A DNA stretch of 64,000 bases from Undaria pinnatifida (GCA_012845835.1 JABAKD010000027.1:5759465-5823464); one strand, 5' to 3'; counted from the stretch's first letter, positions 54,901 to 57,590 are shown. Numbers and translations: made by a program. The notes: a model not told the origin generated them from the letters alone.

Positions 54901-57590
54901 AATCGCAGCCCTAACTATTGCACAACGCCGGCCAGACTGCTGTTTCGATATTTCCGTGCCAAGGACTAAATTTTCGTTGACGCCGTCCGTCCGATGTCGT
55001 TTTCGGAATTGCAGCCAGCAACACCGGGAGGATGTGCAGCTCAAGAAAGTCTGCGCCGCGGTGAAGATACTGATCGCGCGATTTCAGGTATGTACAAACA
55101 TGTACTCTGTGGTGTGAGCCATGCCATTTGTGGTTCACAATTTAACGCCATTTCGTTTCCAAGGGGTGAGAGTGGAGAGGGCGGTTTCCAACGCCGTTCA
55201 TTGCTCATACTCGTTCATGCAAGATATATCAACCGCATGACCCAAAAGTCTGCACACAAATATGTGTCTGCTTTATCGATGTCTTCGTGCTGTATCGTTT
55301 CCAAACGTTTCGTTTCATGTAAAATATATTTAAAATGTTGGCCAGCTGTGCGTTTCACCGGTTGAGCGGTCGACACGAAGCCTTGCAAACTGCGTGATAC
55401 GTCGGGCGCGCGTTTCTTTTTCGTGTATTCCTCGTTGATTGTAATTCCGGTAGATCAACGACTTATGCCAGGGTCAACAGCTTACAACTGTTTTCTTTTA
55501 CAACAGTTTCGTTCCCCACCTTTCCCTTTGGACCGTTTCTCCCCCCCCCCCCCTTCCCTTAAACGCCTTTGCTGTCGCCACTTGCGATACGGCGCGCAGG
55601 CGTCGATGGAAAGTACGTGCTTCCGCCTTGTGGTGAAGGCGGACTCGCAGGCTTCGTTGTCGGGGCCGGGGGGACCCGCGGCAGCGCAGGACCAGGGCAG
55701 GAGTCGTAGGAGAGATCGAGAGCGTTCCAGCGCGTCCCCTGCTAGGTAAGGTCGGGGGTGTTTTGGTTGGACATCTGTTATGGAAGGTGTCCCTGGATGG
55801 GTGTGATGTGGTTTTGGTTGTGGAAACATGGAGCGGAAAGGGTCGAGCGCACACTATGAAGCGCCCAAACCTTCCCCCCTCTTGTGTCTCTATTACCCTC
55901 TTGCAACCCCCCCCCCTCCCCCCCCCGCGCGCACGCATCTGCCACTCGCTCTCTCTACGAACCCCCTTCTTTTTTTGGGGGGTGTGTTATTTTGTCGTAT
56001 TGTTCCCCCAATCTATCGCCAACTCCCTGTACACACCTCACCCCCTCTCTCTAATTCTTTCGTTTGTTTGTGTTTTATGTTTCGATCACTCCCCTCCCCC
56101 CCCTTCTCCCCCCCCCCCCCCCGTAAAATGTACATTGGTAGTTGGCTTCGGTTGGCACCGACGCTGTAAAACAGTATATATATGTTGGGGTTGGCGTTGG
56201 TTGGCAAGGACGCCGTAAAACATGCCATTCACTGCGTGAGCTAGACAACCAGGATAGCATTTTTTTTATTTTTGGCAGTCACCATAATGGTTATGGAGTA
56301 GATCGTTTTGTGCGGGGTGAAAAACCCTAACTCCGCACAAGGGGAATGATCGCATCACGTAGTGTGAATATGGTAAGGCACCTACGAGGCAGTTATATAG
56401 TAATACACATTGCTGTCTCTGGAGTGGTCACACCAGAAAACATGTATTAACTCATTGACGCTGTCATCCATAAGCAAAAAGTAGGCACAAGGTGCCGAAG
56501 TCCGTCTTACGAGCGGTTCTTGGAAGGATGCAGTTCACCCTTTATGCGACTCGCTGGACACCTAACGGCGCTTCGCGCTTGATGCAAGCCATATCTGCCT
56601 GGTTGTTGAAAACCCGACGTGCTCCGTCTAGATACCGCGACCTAACCCCTCCCCCCTCCCGCTCGGCGAGGGCGAGCGCAGACAAGCGAACGAGATTGTC
56701 GATGCTTCTCCGGAAGCGACGTGCTCCCTCCCGGCATAGTAGAGATGCGAGGTCTATGGTCATACGACCACGGCCATGCACAAGCTGAGTACCCCCCCCT
56801 TCCCCCTTCCCTTTCTCACACTCCTTTGTAATGTTTGCTTCTTTCGCCATATTTTTGCGATTTTTTCGGTTTTTTTTTCAGTGGTATGGGCTTCCTAGTG
56901 GCGAGCTTCCTCTCGGAGCAGGCTCGCACGCACCGCACGCACAGCTTCGCTGACATTCGGACGGACATGATGGTGCAGCAGCAACAGCAGCAGCAACAAC
57001 AGCAGGCCAACGCGCCAGGTACGGCCGCTGCTGCCGCCGCTCTCACCTCTGCCCCGGCAGCTGCCGCCTCAGCCACTGCTGCTTCAGCTGCTGCACCTTC
57101 CCCAGCAGCCGCACCCACCCCAACCCCCGCACCCGCACCCGCATCGCCTACAACAGCCGCAGCGCGGGCGGCAGCAGTGGGGGAGGCGGCGGGGGGAGGG
57201 GGGGGCGGAGGGGCTGGAAACAGTGCCCCCGTCCCCGGAGGCCGTCAAGGAGGCGTTCCGAGGCTTGCTAGGCCGGTCCCATGGGGATCGGGGTCGGGGC
57301 CGGCCACCCCGATGGATGCTCCTGCCCTAGTTCTCTCGTATATTCGGCGCGCTGAGGCGATGCTCCCGCCGTTGCCGCTATCGGATGGTGGCGGTGGTGA
57401 TGGTGGTGGTGGTGGTGGTGGCGGCGGAGGTGGCGGGGGTGGCGGTGGAGGTGGCGGAGAGGAGAACGAAGATGCGGACCCGGTGGTAGCTCCTGGCTTG
57501 GCGGGGGTGTTGCACGTGCTGCTGCTGCTAGCGACAGGCGTGACGGAGACCCAGAGAGGGACCTTGGTCGCCACTGGGTTCCACCTGAAG
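19303..57590 (+). CDS. HUWE1-like: HUWE1/UPL1/Tom1-type giant E3 ubiquitin ligase, 5' and 3' ends not in model
   Basis: This is the whole locus; exons are listed separately. Thirty-four exons joined at GT-AG sites keep one reading frame through 33 junctions (9,111 nt, 3,037 codons). Domain order matches the eukaryotic HUWE1/UPL1/Tom1 family: DUF908-like armadillo region (about residues 1-520), DUF913-like region (about 520-1020), a helical region, then a UBA domain (about 2199-2236, loop motif EMGF). Family members ubiquitinate nuclear and cytosolic proteins through a C-terminal HECT domain. Here that domain is not visible: the chain stops at 57590, which corresponds to only the first third or so of human HUWE1. 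Length is inflated by Ala, Gly, Ser and Gln runs. The Met exon upstream of 19303 was not identified. Introns contain a LINE, SINE-like copies, MITEs and exon-edge duplications. The family assignment is firm; completeness is not. Confidence 0.9.
19512..19766. mobile_element. TIR element, CACGTCGGACAGAT family, copy 3
   Basis: Degenerate ends are ACAAGTCGGACATGACCAGAT at left and TTGGTGATCTGTCCGTCGTAC at right. The interior is built of GATCTGTATG, TAGATCATG and GATCTAGAT motifs like the other two copies. It lies in the intron between exons 1 and 2. Confidence 0.5.
20458..20785 (+). CDS. HUWE1-like: ligase exon 2, DUF908
   Basis: It encodes [20 protein letters not shown], then a 30-residue Ala/Thr-rich insert, then [20 protein letters not shown]. 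The last segment corresponds to the conserved helix of HUWE1/UPL1 with hydrophobic heptads followed by an N(K/R)H(V/L) motif. Phase-in 2, phase-out 0; donor GTGTGT. The Ala/Thr insert is absent from animal and plant relatives as I know them. Confidence 0.9.
20870..21207. mobile_element. TIR element, CAGGGCTTTTCACGGGTC family, with CCGAC array
   Basis: It starts CAGGGCTTTTCGCGGGTCGG and ends GTCCCGTGAAAAGCGTTG. A (CCGAC)n array occupies about 20960-21052. Between array and right end are three diverged blocks, each ending ACCCGTGA(T/G)AT-TT or CCCGGGGGG with CTCCTGACCCGA or GCTGACCCGA. It is in the intron between exons 2 and 3. Confidence 0.8.
22251..22355 (+). CDS. HUWE1-like: ligase exon 3, DUF908
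   Basis: TATCTGCAG acceptor, GTGGGA donor, exactly 35 codons. [20 protein letters not shown] continues the armadillo-like repeat started in exon 2, matching the family HLxxLLxSxDxxVxxxxL pattern. Phase 0 at both ends. The following intron opens with a degenerate GGGATGGGAT repeat. Confidence 0.9.
22710..22862 (+). CDS. HUWE1-like: ligase exon 4, DUF908
   Basis: It encodes [20 protein letters not shown], matching the family signature xGWGxKExGxGL. The acceptor chosen is GCCGGAG at 22708-22709, because the more obvious CTAG at 22717 would give a stop. Phase 0 at both ends; donor GTGAGA. The exact 5' edge is uncertain. Confidence 0.75.
22905..22980 (-). repeat. LINE 3'-end fragment, minus orientation
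   Basis: The + strand reads ATTTGTTGCTTGCCTTCGAC, ATTTGACCATTGACCTCGCATCCC. This is the reverse complement of the LINE 3' end near 34830-34890 (GATGCGTGGTCAATGGTCAA, GGCAAGCAACAAATGAGTA). It is in the intron between exons 4 and 5. Confidence 0.75.
23529..23765 (+). CDS. HUWE1-like: ligase exon 5, DUF908
   Basis: Acceptor CCTTAAG, donor GTGAGT, 79 codons, phase 0 both sides. An acidic and basic linker is followed by [18 protein letters not shown], equivalent to the TLHFEFY motif of the family, and a second acidic stretch ending TIHV before the next helix. The upstream intron contains a Leu/Val-rich frame that is not coding. Confidence 0.9.
24336..24564 (+). CDS. HUWE1-like: ligase exon 6, DUF908
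   Basis: [20 protein letters not shown] and [17 protein letters not shown] match the family segment with a conserved basic helix (LLxxIRLA) and AxxILVYS. Acceptor GCGCAG, donor GTGAGC, phase-out 1. A second, degenerate copy of its last 55 bp plus donor region lies at 24680-24770. Confidence 0.92.
24598..24660 (+). repeat. GTTGGC hexamer repeat
   Basis: About eight GTTGGC units (24605-24652), degrading into GTTGGG/GTTGAGG after that. It lies between exon 6 and its duplicated 3' edge. Confidence 0.8.
24680..24770 (+). repeat. partial duplicate of exon 6 3' edge
   Basis: ATGCGGTGGAAGGTCGTGGC, CCTCATGGCTTTCGTGTACTG, CCACCTCTCGGAAGATGGGC repeats exon 6 and its donor region at 24510-24600, about 171 bp upstream. 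The donor GGTGAGC has become GATGGGC, so the copy cannot splice. The intron sequence beyond it (GGGGGCTC, CTGACTAGCGTTGGGG) is also duplicated. Confidence 0.85.
25134..25287 (+). CDS. HUWE1-like: ligase exon 7, DUF908
   Basis: It encodes [16 protein letters not shown] and [20 protein letters not shown], matching the GLIEELVDVL...LRTLTSIVHLER segment of HUWE1. Acceptor TTCGCAG, donor GTAACG, phase-in 1, phase-out 2. A partial degenerate duplicate of its 3' half and donor lies at 25479-25570. Confidence 0.92.
25479..25570 (+). repeat. partial duplicate of exon 7 3' edge
   Basis: GCGCAAATGACAGTCCCGCT, TGACATCTCTGTGCTGACTG, CACTGCCTCCTGGCGCGTGA, then CCAGGTAACGAAGCGCTAGG. It matches 25217-25310 with indels that break the frame. 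The donor CAGGTAACG is preserved, so a cryptic splice site remains in the intron. Confidence 0.88.
25895..26135 (+). CDS. HUWE1-like: ligase exon 8, end of DUF908
   Basis: [20 protein letters not shown] followed by RHGV corresponds to the family VLxxLGxxxxHGxLPxLxR segment. A Gly/Ala/Asp-rich tail ends GGWVE. Acceptor TGTGCAG, donor GTGAGT, phase-in 2 (AG|G = Arg), phase-out 0. The preceding intron ends in a GACCTTGAC-type repeat. Confidence 0.92.
26525..26640 (+). repeat. dispersed repeat shared with 17180-17300
   Basis: See the copy at 17180: CCTGTGACCACGGACTAGATGG and GGCGATGAGTCGGTGTGAGA are the shared parts. Confidence 0.45.
27407..27723 (+). CDS. HUWE1-like: ligase exon 9, start of DUF913
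   Basis: [19 protein letters not shown] is followed by an Arg/Gly then Ala/Gly-rich insert and [17 protein letters not shown]. The acceptor is CCGATAG and the donor GTGAGC. Phase-in 0, phase-out 2, completing Arg with exon 10. The Gly/Ala insert is lineage-specific padding. Confidence 0.85.
28468..28535 (+). repeat. TCCTCCGGCGGATGGGGAAA repeat, copy 3
   Basis: Near-identical to 11459-11525 for about 60 bp, including CTCAAGCTCACCACACTTCC and ACGTATCTTCA. Confidence 0.7.
28564..28645 (+). repeat. partial duplicate of exon 10 5' edge
   Basis: TTGCTTGCCGTGCCACCTAG, GTAGGTAGAGGCGG, AGCTTGGTCGGGTCGGTGGT, GGGTGTGCAG repeats 28803-28880, which covers the acceptor and the first 60 bp of exon 10. It lies 236 bp upstream. 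It keeps a CCTAG acceptor-like site, but its frame is broken. Confidence 0.88.
28823..28949 (+). CDS. HUWE1-like: ligase exon 10, DUF913
   Basis: [20 protein letters not shown] and [17 protein letters not shown] match the very conserved UPL1/HUWE1 stretch (VxAVLxFLxxLVxxxxGxxALxExGLIPxLLxLL). Acceptor TCGCAG, donor GTAAGC, phase-in 2, phase-out 0. This exon is one of the best anchors for the family call. Confidence 0.95.
29060..29200 (+). repeat. GGTTT pentanucleotide array
   Basis: About 20 GGTTT units, mostly perfect at 29100-29180, with GGTGT variants at the left. It is in the intron between exons 10 and 11. Confidence 0.9.
29564..29692 (+). CDS. HUWE1-like: ligase exon 11, DUF913
   Basis: 43 codons, phase 0 both sides. 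[20 protein letters not shown] and [10 protein letters not shown] match the family AVxVLExxMxxxxPxxxxFRELGG motif. Acceptor TTGACAG, donor GTGCGA. Confidence 0.92.
30069..30150 (+). repeat. tRNA-like Pol III box motifs
   Basis: TGGTCTGGTGGCTAA resembles an A box, and GGGGTTCAAATA, about 50 bp downstream, resembles a B box. The arms do not pair into a full tRNA, so this is at best a tRNA pseudogene or SINE head. It is in the intron between exons 11 and 12. Confidence 0.3.
30526..30663 (+). CDS. HUWE1-like: ligase exon 12, DUF913
   Basis: [17 protein letters not shown] is followed by an Ala/Glu-rich run and LVLDVVRAE. It equals the segment after RELGG that contains the conserved RLxxEV helix in relatives. 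Acceptor CCCAAAG, donor GTGAGA, 46 codons, phase 0 both sides. Confidence 0.8.
31267..31445 (+). mobile_element. C-tailed SINE-like element, 5'-truncated copy
   Basis: A C tract (31267-31290) is followed by CACGGCGCTTCGCGCTTGGT, GAACCCGACGTGCTCCGTCC, GGGATGCGAGGGTCTATGGT, AAGCTGAGTACC, then a C run. It matches the last 140 bp of the element at 18543-19125. The element lies directly before the LINE, in the same orientation. Confidence 0.85.
31492..32214 (+). pseudogene. LINE endonuclease domain (EEP fold), broken
   Basis: [12 protein letters not shown], then in a second frame [18 protein letters not shown] and [17 protein letters not shown], and further GSTDHCLIW. These are the N-terminal, GDFN and (T/S)DHxL motifs of the exonuclease-endonuclease-phosphatase superfamily, which nicks the target DNA. 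A frameshift lies at the T run near 31720, two adjacent stops near 32019-32024, and another shift near 32190. Confidence 0.85.
32198..34293 (+). pseudogene. LINE reverse transcriptase domain, broken
   Basis: The linker frame at 32198-32458 ends at a stop. The RT core then shows [53 protein letters not shown] and the catalytic-loop position as FADG (33583-33594) where active enzymes have FADD. Near 33300 the frame jumps from HCFM to a YDTVW-type continuation, losing the motif A aspartate segment. Stops also lie at 33928 and 34039. Clearly non-functional. Confidence 0.9.
34500..34610 (+). pseudogene. LINE C-terminal Cys/His motif
   Basis: [18 protein letters not shown] and EERDALEE followed by a stop. 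A CPCG...THIV(G) motif of this kind is usual at the C-terminus of several LINE clades. Here the expected last Cys appears changed. Confidence 0.65.
34985..35233 (+). CDS. HUWE1-like: ligase exon 13, DUF913
   Basis: A Lys/Gly-rich, nuclear-localisation-like segment ([18 protein letters not shown]) is followed by a Ser/Gly/Asp linker and [19 protein letters not shown]. The last part is the family (R)ALLKSxLxFL helix. Acceptor CGCGCAG, donor GTGAGT, 83 codons, phase 0 both sides. The LINE ends about 95 bp upstream, so the intron 3' end is largely LINE-adjacent C-rich sequence. Confidence 0.9.
35375..35700 (+). repeat. three partial duplicates of exon 14 5' edge
   Basis: Junction positions equivalent to exon 14's acceptor recur near 35417, 35502 and 35587, about 85 bp apart. 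The functional one is at 35767-35770. Each unit has CTCCCCTTTCGCTCA-like sequence, ATTGCGTCTTATGGCA or similar, then ACCCAACCCCGCCAGCAGGC-like sequence. The third copy keeps an AG acceptor and 43 open codons resembling exon 14 ([21 protein letters not shown]). Confidence 0.88.
35771..35949 (+). CDS. HUWE1-like: ligase exon 14, DUF913
   Basis: [20 protein letters not shown] and [20 protein letters not shown] correspond to the family segment FGxxxxxLAxxxxxxxxxxDP that precedes the LLS(S/A)LQ motif. Acceptor TGGCAG, donor GTGACT, phase-in 0, phase-out 2. Confidence 0.93.
36417..36570 (+). CDS. HUWE1-like: ligase exon 15, DUF913
   Basis: [20 protein letters not shown] and [20 protein letters not shown] match the HUWE1 stretch GLxDxxLxALxxxxxPxxxxxxxLPNxxxALCLNxxGLxxF. 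Acceptor GTTTAG after a T-rich tract, donor GTAAGA, phase-in 2, phase-out 0. Confidence 0.95.
36950..37112 (+). repeat. CATC tetranucleotide array
   Basis: Long run of CATC with CACC variants in the intron between exons 15 and 16. It is followed to about 37430 by loosely repeated AACCAATC/AACCAACC motifs. It produces Ser-Ile-His-Pro and Met-Asp-Gly-Trp shadow frames. Confidence 0.9.
37447..37608 (+). CDS. HUWE1-like: ligase exon 16, end of DUF913
   Basis: [16 protein letters not shown] and [20 protein letters not shown] match HUWE1 LFxxLLSPxYLxxM and the diagnostic (A)VDELMRHQPxL motif. Acceptor TTCCAG, donor GTGGGT, 54 codons, phase 0 both sides. Strong family anchor. Confidence 0.96.
38471..38530 (+). 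CDS. HUWE1-like: ligase exon 17, micro-exon of 20 codons
   Basis: [20 protein letters not shown], between acceptor CTGCAG and donor GTGAGA, phase 0 both sides. It forms an acidic linker after the DELMRH helix. Retained because phase and sites fit, but being short it has less support than its neighbours. Confidence 0.7.
38760..39860 (+). repeat. duplicated AT-rich block with 15-bp repeats
   Basis: Two diverged copies (about 38830-39090 and 39294-39535) share GTCAG-TGTGAGTT(T/C)GACGAAT, TTGGGAGGTG, GGTGGGGAATT, TATTTTATAAATTT and TTTCCACTATA. The GTACTGTTTGTTTAA 15-mer is sparse near 38765 and forms about nine units at 39700-39835. AT content is well above the surroundings, suggesting inserted mobile DNA. 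It fills the intron between exons 17 and 18. Confidence 0.7.
39202..39290 (-). repeat. tRNA-like sequence on minus strand
   Basis: On the minus strand, GTGGG-TTCGTGT-CCCAC forms a perfect T-arm stem and loop, with an A-box-like TAGATAATAGAGTGACAG upstream. The acceptor and anticodon arms do not close. This looks like a tRNA-derived SINE or pseudogene between the two AT-rich blocks. Confidence 0.45.
39960..40170 (+). repeat. two partial duplicates of exon 18 5' edge
   Basis: CTGTAGACCCTAAAGGAACG (39971) and CTGCAGACCATTGAGGCACG (40094) repeat the acceptor and start of exon 18 (CTGCAGACCATAGAGGAACG, 40210), at spacings of about 122 and 116 bp. Each is preceded by its own CT-rich tract and followed by CTCGTTGA-GCT(C/T)GCTT and CATCTGC. 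Both keep an AG. Confidence 0.9.
40215..40418 (+). CDS. HUWE1-like: ligase exon 18
   Basis: [20 protein letters not shown] and [18 protein letters not shown] match the family segment NVxxFLExxLSNNxxxxxxFVxxGGLxxLLxLxxLP. Acceptor CTGCAG, donor GTATGG, 68 codons, phase 0 both sides. Two upstream pseudo-acceptors with the same sequence precede it. Confidence 0.92.
40668..40805 (-). repeat. AAGGCGG dispersed repeat, inverted copy
   Basis: The + strand reads ATGACCGCCTTATGTCGGGA, TACCGCCTTACTGGGG, the reverse complement of the copies at 222 and 18090. It is in the intron between exons 18 and 19. Confidence 0.65.
40902..41057 (+). CDS. HUWE1-like: ligase exon 19
   Basis: [19 protein letters not shown] and [20 protein letters not shown]. 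Acceptor GTAAAG, donor GTAAGC immediately followed by a run of 15 or more C. 52 codons, phase 0 both sides. It corresponds to the helix after the LPxxFxxSxA region in relatives; similarity is weaker than in the DUF913 exons. Confidence 0.82.
41158..41230 (+). repeat. GTCAGCTGTGAGTTCGACC repeat, intronic copy
   Basis: GTGAGCTGTGAGTCCGACCG, GGTCGACATTCAGC, AAGCCGCGTAC. Same family as 16565, 51901 and 55319. Confidence 0.55.
41656..42477 (+). CDS. HUWE1-like: ligase exon 20, large, with poly-Ala and acidic linker
   Basis: 274 codons. An Ala-rich start is followed by [11 protein letters not shown], a basic [17 protein letters not shown] stretch, 17 consecutive Ala, an acidic/Gln run, then [20 protein letters not shown]. 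The ordered C-terminal part includes [20 protein letters not shown] and [11 protein letters not shown]. Acceptor GTCTAG, donor GTGAGG, phase 0 both sides. A degenerate copy of its last 60 bp lies at 43411-43490. Confidence 0.9.
42514..42671 (+). mobile_element. MITE, GTGGTCC family, copy 3 (best ends)
   Basis: It begins GTGGTCCCTTCATAGTGCC and ends GGCACTGCAGAAGGACCAC, a TIR of about 20 bp with three mismatches; 158 bp in total, no frame. It sits 37 bp after exon 20's donor. Confidence 0.8.
42712..42865 (+). repeat. GCTGTGAGATCGA repeat, plus copy
   Basis: GGCTGTGATAGATCGAGAAT, TTCGTCTAGACTCGAATTTT, GTGTGTGACGCTTCGATCGC. The same series is found inverted at about 58262-58420. Unknown class. 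Confidence 0.6.
42963..43205 (+). repeat. pentanucleotide array TGCGT, TGCGG, TGAGT
   Basis: About 12 TGCGT units (42965-43023) change abruptly to about 22 TGCGG units (to about 43131). After a short TGCGT patch come about nine TGAGT units (43151-43195). All three frames stay open on both strands because the unit is 5 bp and lacks stops, producing shadow ORFs. Confidence 0.95.
43411..43490 (+). repeat. partial duplicate of exon 20 3' edge
   Basis: CTATGGAACGATTGACAAGG, CTTCACCTTTACGTCCCGTT, GGAGTTGTGGGGTTTT matches 42432-42490 (CATGGAACGACTGATGAGG..., GTTGGAGGTGAGGCGTTTT) about 1 kb downstream. The donor GGTGAGG has become GTTGTGG. The MITE, the GCTGTGAGATCGA repeat and the pentamer array lie between the two copies. 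Confidence 0.8.
43800..44077 (+). CDS. HUWE1-like: ligase exon 21
   Basis: [20 protein letters not shown], an Ala/Gln/Pro linker, [14 protein letters not shown] and [13 protein letters not shown]. Acceptor TTGCAG, donor GTATGC, phase-in 0, phase-out 2. The following intron has a run of about 23 G at 44165-44187. Confidence 0.85.
44371..44727. mobile_element. TIR element, CAGGGCTTTTCACGGGTC family, with the longest CCGAC array
   Basis: It starts CAGGGCTTTCCACGGATCGG and ends CATGACCCGTAAAAAGCCCTG. The (CCGAC)n array spans about 44417-44622 with rare CCTAC/CTGAC variants. After it come GTGAGATTTTGAACACCTCC and GTTTGTGAAAACCCCCTGA. It is in the intron between exons 21 and 22. Confidence 0.85.
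44922..45036 (+). CDS. HUWE1-like: ligase exon 22
   Basis: [20 protein letters not shown] and [18 protein letters not shown]. The RTxxGWISExR...PVVELL pattern matches a conserved motif that I associate with UPL1/HUWE1 relatives of plants and protists. Acceptor GGACAG, donor GTGAGG, phase-in 2, phase-out 0. Confidence 0.9.
46028..46204 (+). CDS. HUWE1-like: ligase exon 23
   Basis: [20 protein letters not shown] followed by [20 protein letters not shown] and [13 protein letters not shown]. Acceptor AAATAG, donor GTACGT, 59 codons, phase 0 both sides. It is an acidic then basic linker before the helix resumed in exon 24. Confidence 0.85.
46240..46388 (+). mobile_element. C-tailed SINE-like element, 5'-truncated copy
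   Basis: CACGGCGCTTCACTCTTGGT, GAAACCCGACGCGCTCCGTC, GTAGGGATGCAAAGGTTGAT, then CACACCCCCCTCCGC. It starts 36 bp after exon 23's donor. Confidence 0.82.
46492..46660 (+). CDS. HUWE1-like: ligase exon 24
   Basis: [20 protein letters not shown] and [19 protein letters not shown] match the family ALAxLFxxLVxL...LxxxLTKxLxW segment. Acceptor ACGACAG, donor GTGAGG, phase-in 0, phase-out 1. Confidence 0.9.
46912..47015 (+). CDS. HUWE1-like: ligase exon 25
   Basis: [20 protein letters not shown] followed by DRRQVVNTL. This equals the family segment ending FDERKxPxxLML. Acceptor CACTAG after a long CCCTCC-rich tract, donor GTACGT, phase-in 1, phase-out 0. Confidence 0.9.
47280..47834 (+). CDS. HUWE1-like: ligase exon 26
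   Basis: [20 protein letters not shown], acidic and Gly-rich linker ([12 protein letters not shown]), then [20 protein letters not shown] and [12 protein letters not shown]. It matches the HUWE1 stretch LF(E)TFxWAL...FLxxWLxLVExxVNPxxVLxSP with about 100 extra linker residues. Acceptor ACGCAG, donor GTGCGG, 185 codons, phase 0 both sides. Confidence 0.9.
47925..48015 (-). mobile_element. C-tailed SINE-like element fragment, minus orientation
   Basis: The + strand reads a G tract, GGGTACTCATCGTG, GCATGTCTGTAGTCCGTAG, CTTGCATCCCTACAATGCCG, GGACGCAGCG. This is the reverse complement of the family 3' end (CGTCCCGGCATAGTAGGGAT, AGCTGAGTACCCCC). It explains an exon-like open stretch at 47972-48114. 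Confidence 0.8.
48287..48862 (+). CDS. HUWE1-like: ligase exon 27, Gly/Ser-rich
   Basis: [20 protein letters not shown] is followed by a long Gly/Ser run, an acidic Gly/Asp linker and [11 protein letters not shown]. The last residues fit the CIKNLWNxKPL position in HUWE1. Acceptor GAGTAG, donor GTGCGT, 192 codons, phase 0 both sides. The middle is low-complexity GGC/GGT/AGT sequence that also gives open shadow frames. Confidence 0.8.
49208..49408 (+). CDS. HUWE1-like: ligase exon 28
   Basis: [57 protein letters not shown]. It corresponds to the helix block just before the UBA linker (ESMLAILCHILRGE in HUWE1). Acceptor ATGACAG, donor GTCAGG, 67 codons, phase 0 both sides. Confidence 0.88.
49575..49660 (+). 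repeat. CTACC/TACCC pentamer array
   Basis: TACCCTACC-type units in the intron between exons 28 and 29. Another 5-bp unit array, short and interrupted by CTC. Confidence 0.8.
49891..50048 (+). mobile_element. MITE, GTGGTCC family, copy 4
   Basis: Left end ATGTCCGTCTATTGTGCCGG, right end GACACATCAGAGGGATCAC; interior CCGGTTGCCCGCTATAGTGC, GTATGCGGAGTAGTGCCGG and ACGGCTGGCACATG. It is in the intron between exons 28 and 29. Confidence 0.72.
50156..50287 (+). CDS. HUWE1-like: ligase exon 29, Ala/Gly-rich linker
   Basis: [15 protein letters not shown], then Gly/Ala run and [12 protein letters not shown]. Acceptor GTGCAG, donor GTGAGT, 44 codons, phase 0 both sides. Low complexity makes the frame choice rest on phase only. 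It sits where HUWE1 has an acidic linker before UBA. Confidence 0.6.
50700..50965 (+). repeat. minisatellite CCAATCCGACCGATTCCGTTTCGA
   Basis: At least nine units of about 22-28 bp, each combining TTCCAATCCGACCGATTC with CGTTTCGATC or similar. It ends about 15 bp before exon 30's acceptor, so the last unit forms part of the 3' splice-site region. Confidence 0.9.
50981..51152 (+). CDS. HUWE1-like: ligase exon 30, UBA domain
   Basis: [20 protein letters not shown] and [14 protein letters not shown] form a complete three-helix UBA domain: MGF loop, central ALR helix and AMEYIL third helix. In this family UBA binds ubiquitin. It lies after the DUF913 and helical regions, as in HUWE1 and UPL1. 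Acceptor CCGCAG, donor GTGAGC, phase-in 0, phase-out 1. Confidence 0.96.
51901..52015 (+). repeat. GTCAGCTGTGAGTTCGACC repeat, longest copy
   Basis: ACGTCAGCTGTGCATTCGACC, GAGCGGTCGATACTAAGC, TTGCAAGCTGCGTGATCC. The GAGCGGTC module is doubled here. It is in the intron between exons 30 and 31. Confidence 0.6.
52380..52476 (+). repeat. 46-bp tandem duplication
   Basis: CTCTGCTTCGTTTGCTTCCT, GTCTTACGGGCGTGCGCGGAGCC occurs twice back to back with two or three substitutions, then runs into a GC-rich hairpin. Confidence 0.9.
52466..52512. repeat. GC-rich hairpin element ending GAAGCCC, copy 1
   Basis: GCCGCCGGCGGGC-GTCA-GCCCGCTGCGGCGAAGCCCC. The self-complementary core and GCGAAGCCC flank are shared with hairpins at 58441, 58671 (both inverted) and 62226. 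Confidence 0.55.
52882..54340 (+). CDS. HUWE1-like: ligase exon 31, 486-codon Ala/Gly/Ser-rich region
   Basis: The largest exon. Mostly Ala, Gly, Ser, Thr and Pro, with short ordered islands: [59 protein letters not shown] and [20 protein letters not shown]. It follows the UBA where HUWE1 has a UIM, but I see no convincing UIM. Acceptor CCACAG, donor GTGAGA, phase-in 1, phase-out 2. The opposite strand is also open for 514 codons, an effect of GC-biased codons. Confidence 0.85.
54440..54512 (-). repeat. LINE 3'-end fragment, minus orientation
   Basis: The + strand GAGGCGTACTCATTTGTTGC, TTGCCTTAAGTCATTGACCG, TTGACCACGCATCCCTTTCG is the reverse complement of the LINE 3' end at about 34830-34890. 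It starts about 100 bp after exon 31's donor. Confidence 0.8.
55015..55087 (+). CDS. HUWE1-like: ligase exon 32
   Basis: [20 protein letters not shown] followed by ARFQ. The acceptor at AATTGCAG (55012-55014) is chosen because it alone matches the phase-2 end of exon 31; a farther upstream ACTTACAG gives a stop. Donor GTATGT, phase-out 0. Confidence 0.72.
55319..55400 (+). repeat. GTCAGCTGTGAGTTCGACC repeat, copy near exon 33
   Basis: TTGGCCAGCTGTGCGTTTCACC, GAGCGGTCGACACGAAGCC, TTGCAAACTGCGTGATAC. Confidence 0.55.
55600..55745 (+). CDS. HUWE1-like: ligase exon 33
   Basis: [20 protein letters not shown], then a Gly/Ala/Arg-rich tail with [17 protein letters not shown]. The first part fits the HUWE1 segment MLPGCFxLLDxLPxxVxxV. 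Acceptor GCGCAG, donor GTAAGG, phase-in 0, phase-out 2. Confidence 0.8.
56128..56810 (+). mobile_element. C-tailed SINE-like element, full-length copy 2
   Basis: It matches 18543-19125 along its length. It starts just after a C tract (about 56107-56122) with two TTGGC...GACGC(T/C)GTAAAACA modules and ends AGCTGAGTACCCCCCCC. About 95 bp including CTCGGCGAGGGCGAGCG are inserted after GACGTGCTCCGTC. It is in the intron between exons 33 and 34. Confidence 0.85.
56882..57590 (+). CDS. HUWE1-like: ligase exon 34, last recognised exon
   Basis: [20 protein letters not shown], a Gln run, Ala/Pro/Thr and Gly runs, [20 protein letters not shown] and [20 protein letters not shown]. The ends fit the helical segment after the UBA/UIM region in HUWE1 and UPL1. 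Acceptor TTTCAG, phase-in 2; donor GTGCGC at 57591, phase-out 0. The donor implies that coding continues, but no further family exon is recognised downstream. Confidence 0.85.

Noticed and set aside
54893-55014. Longer version of exon 32 from the ACTTACAG acceptor
   Set aside because: The frame required by exon 31 meets a stop; the AATTGCAG acceptor at 55014 keeps phase.
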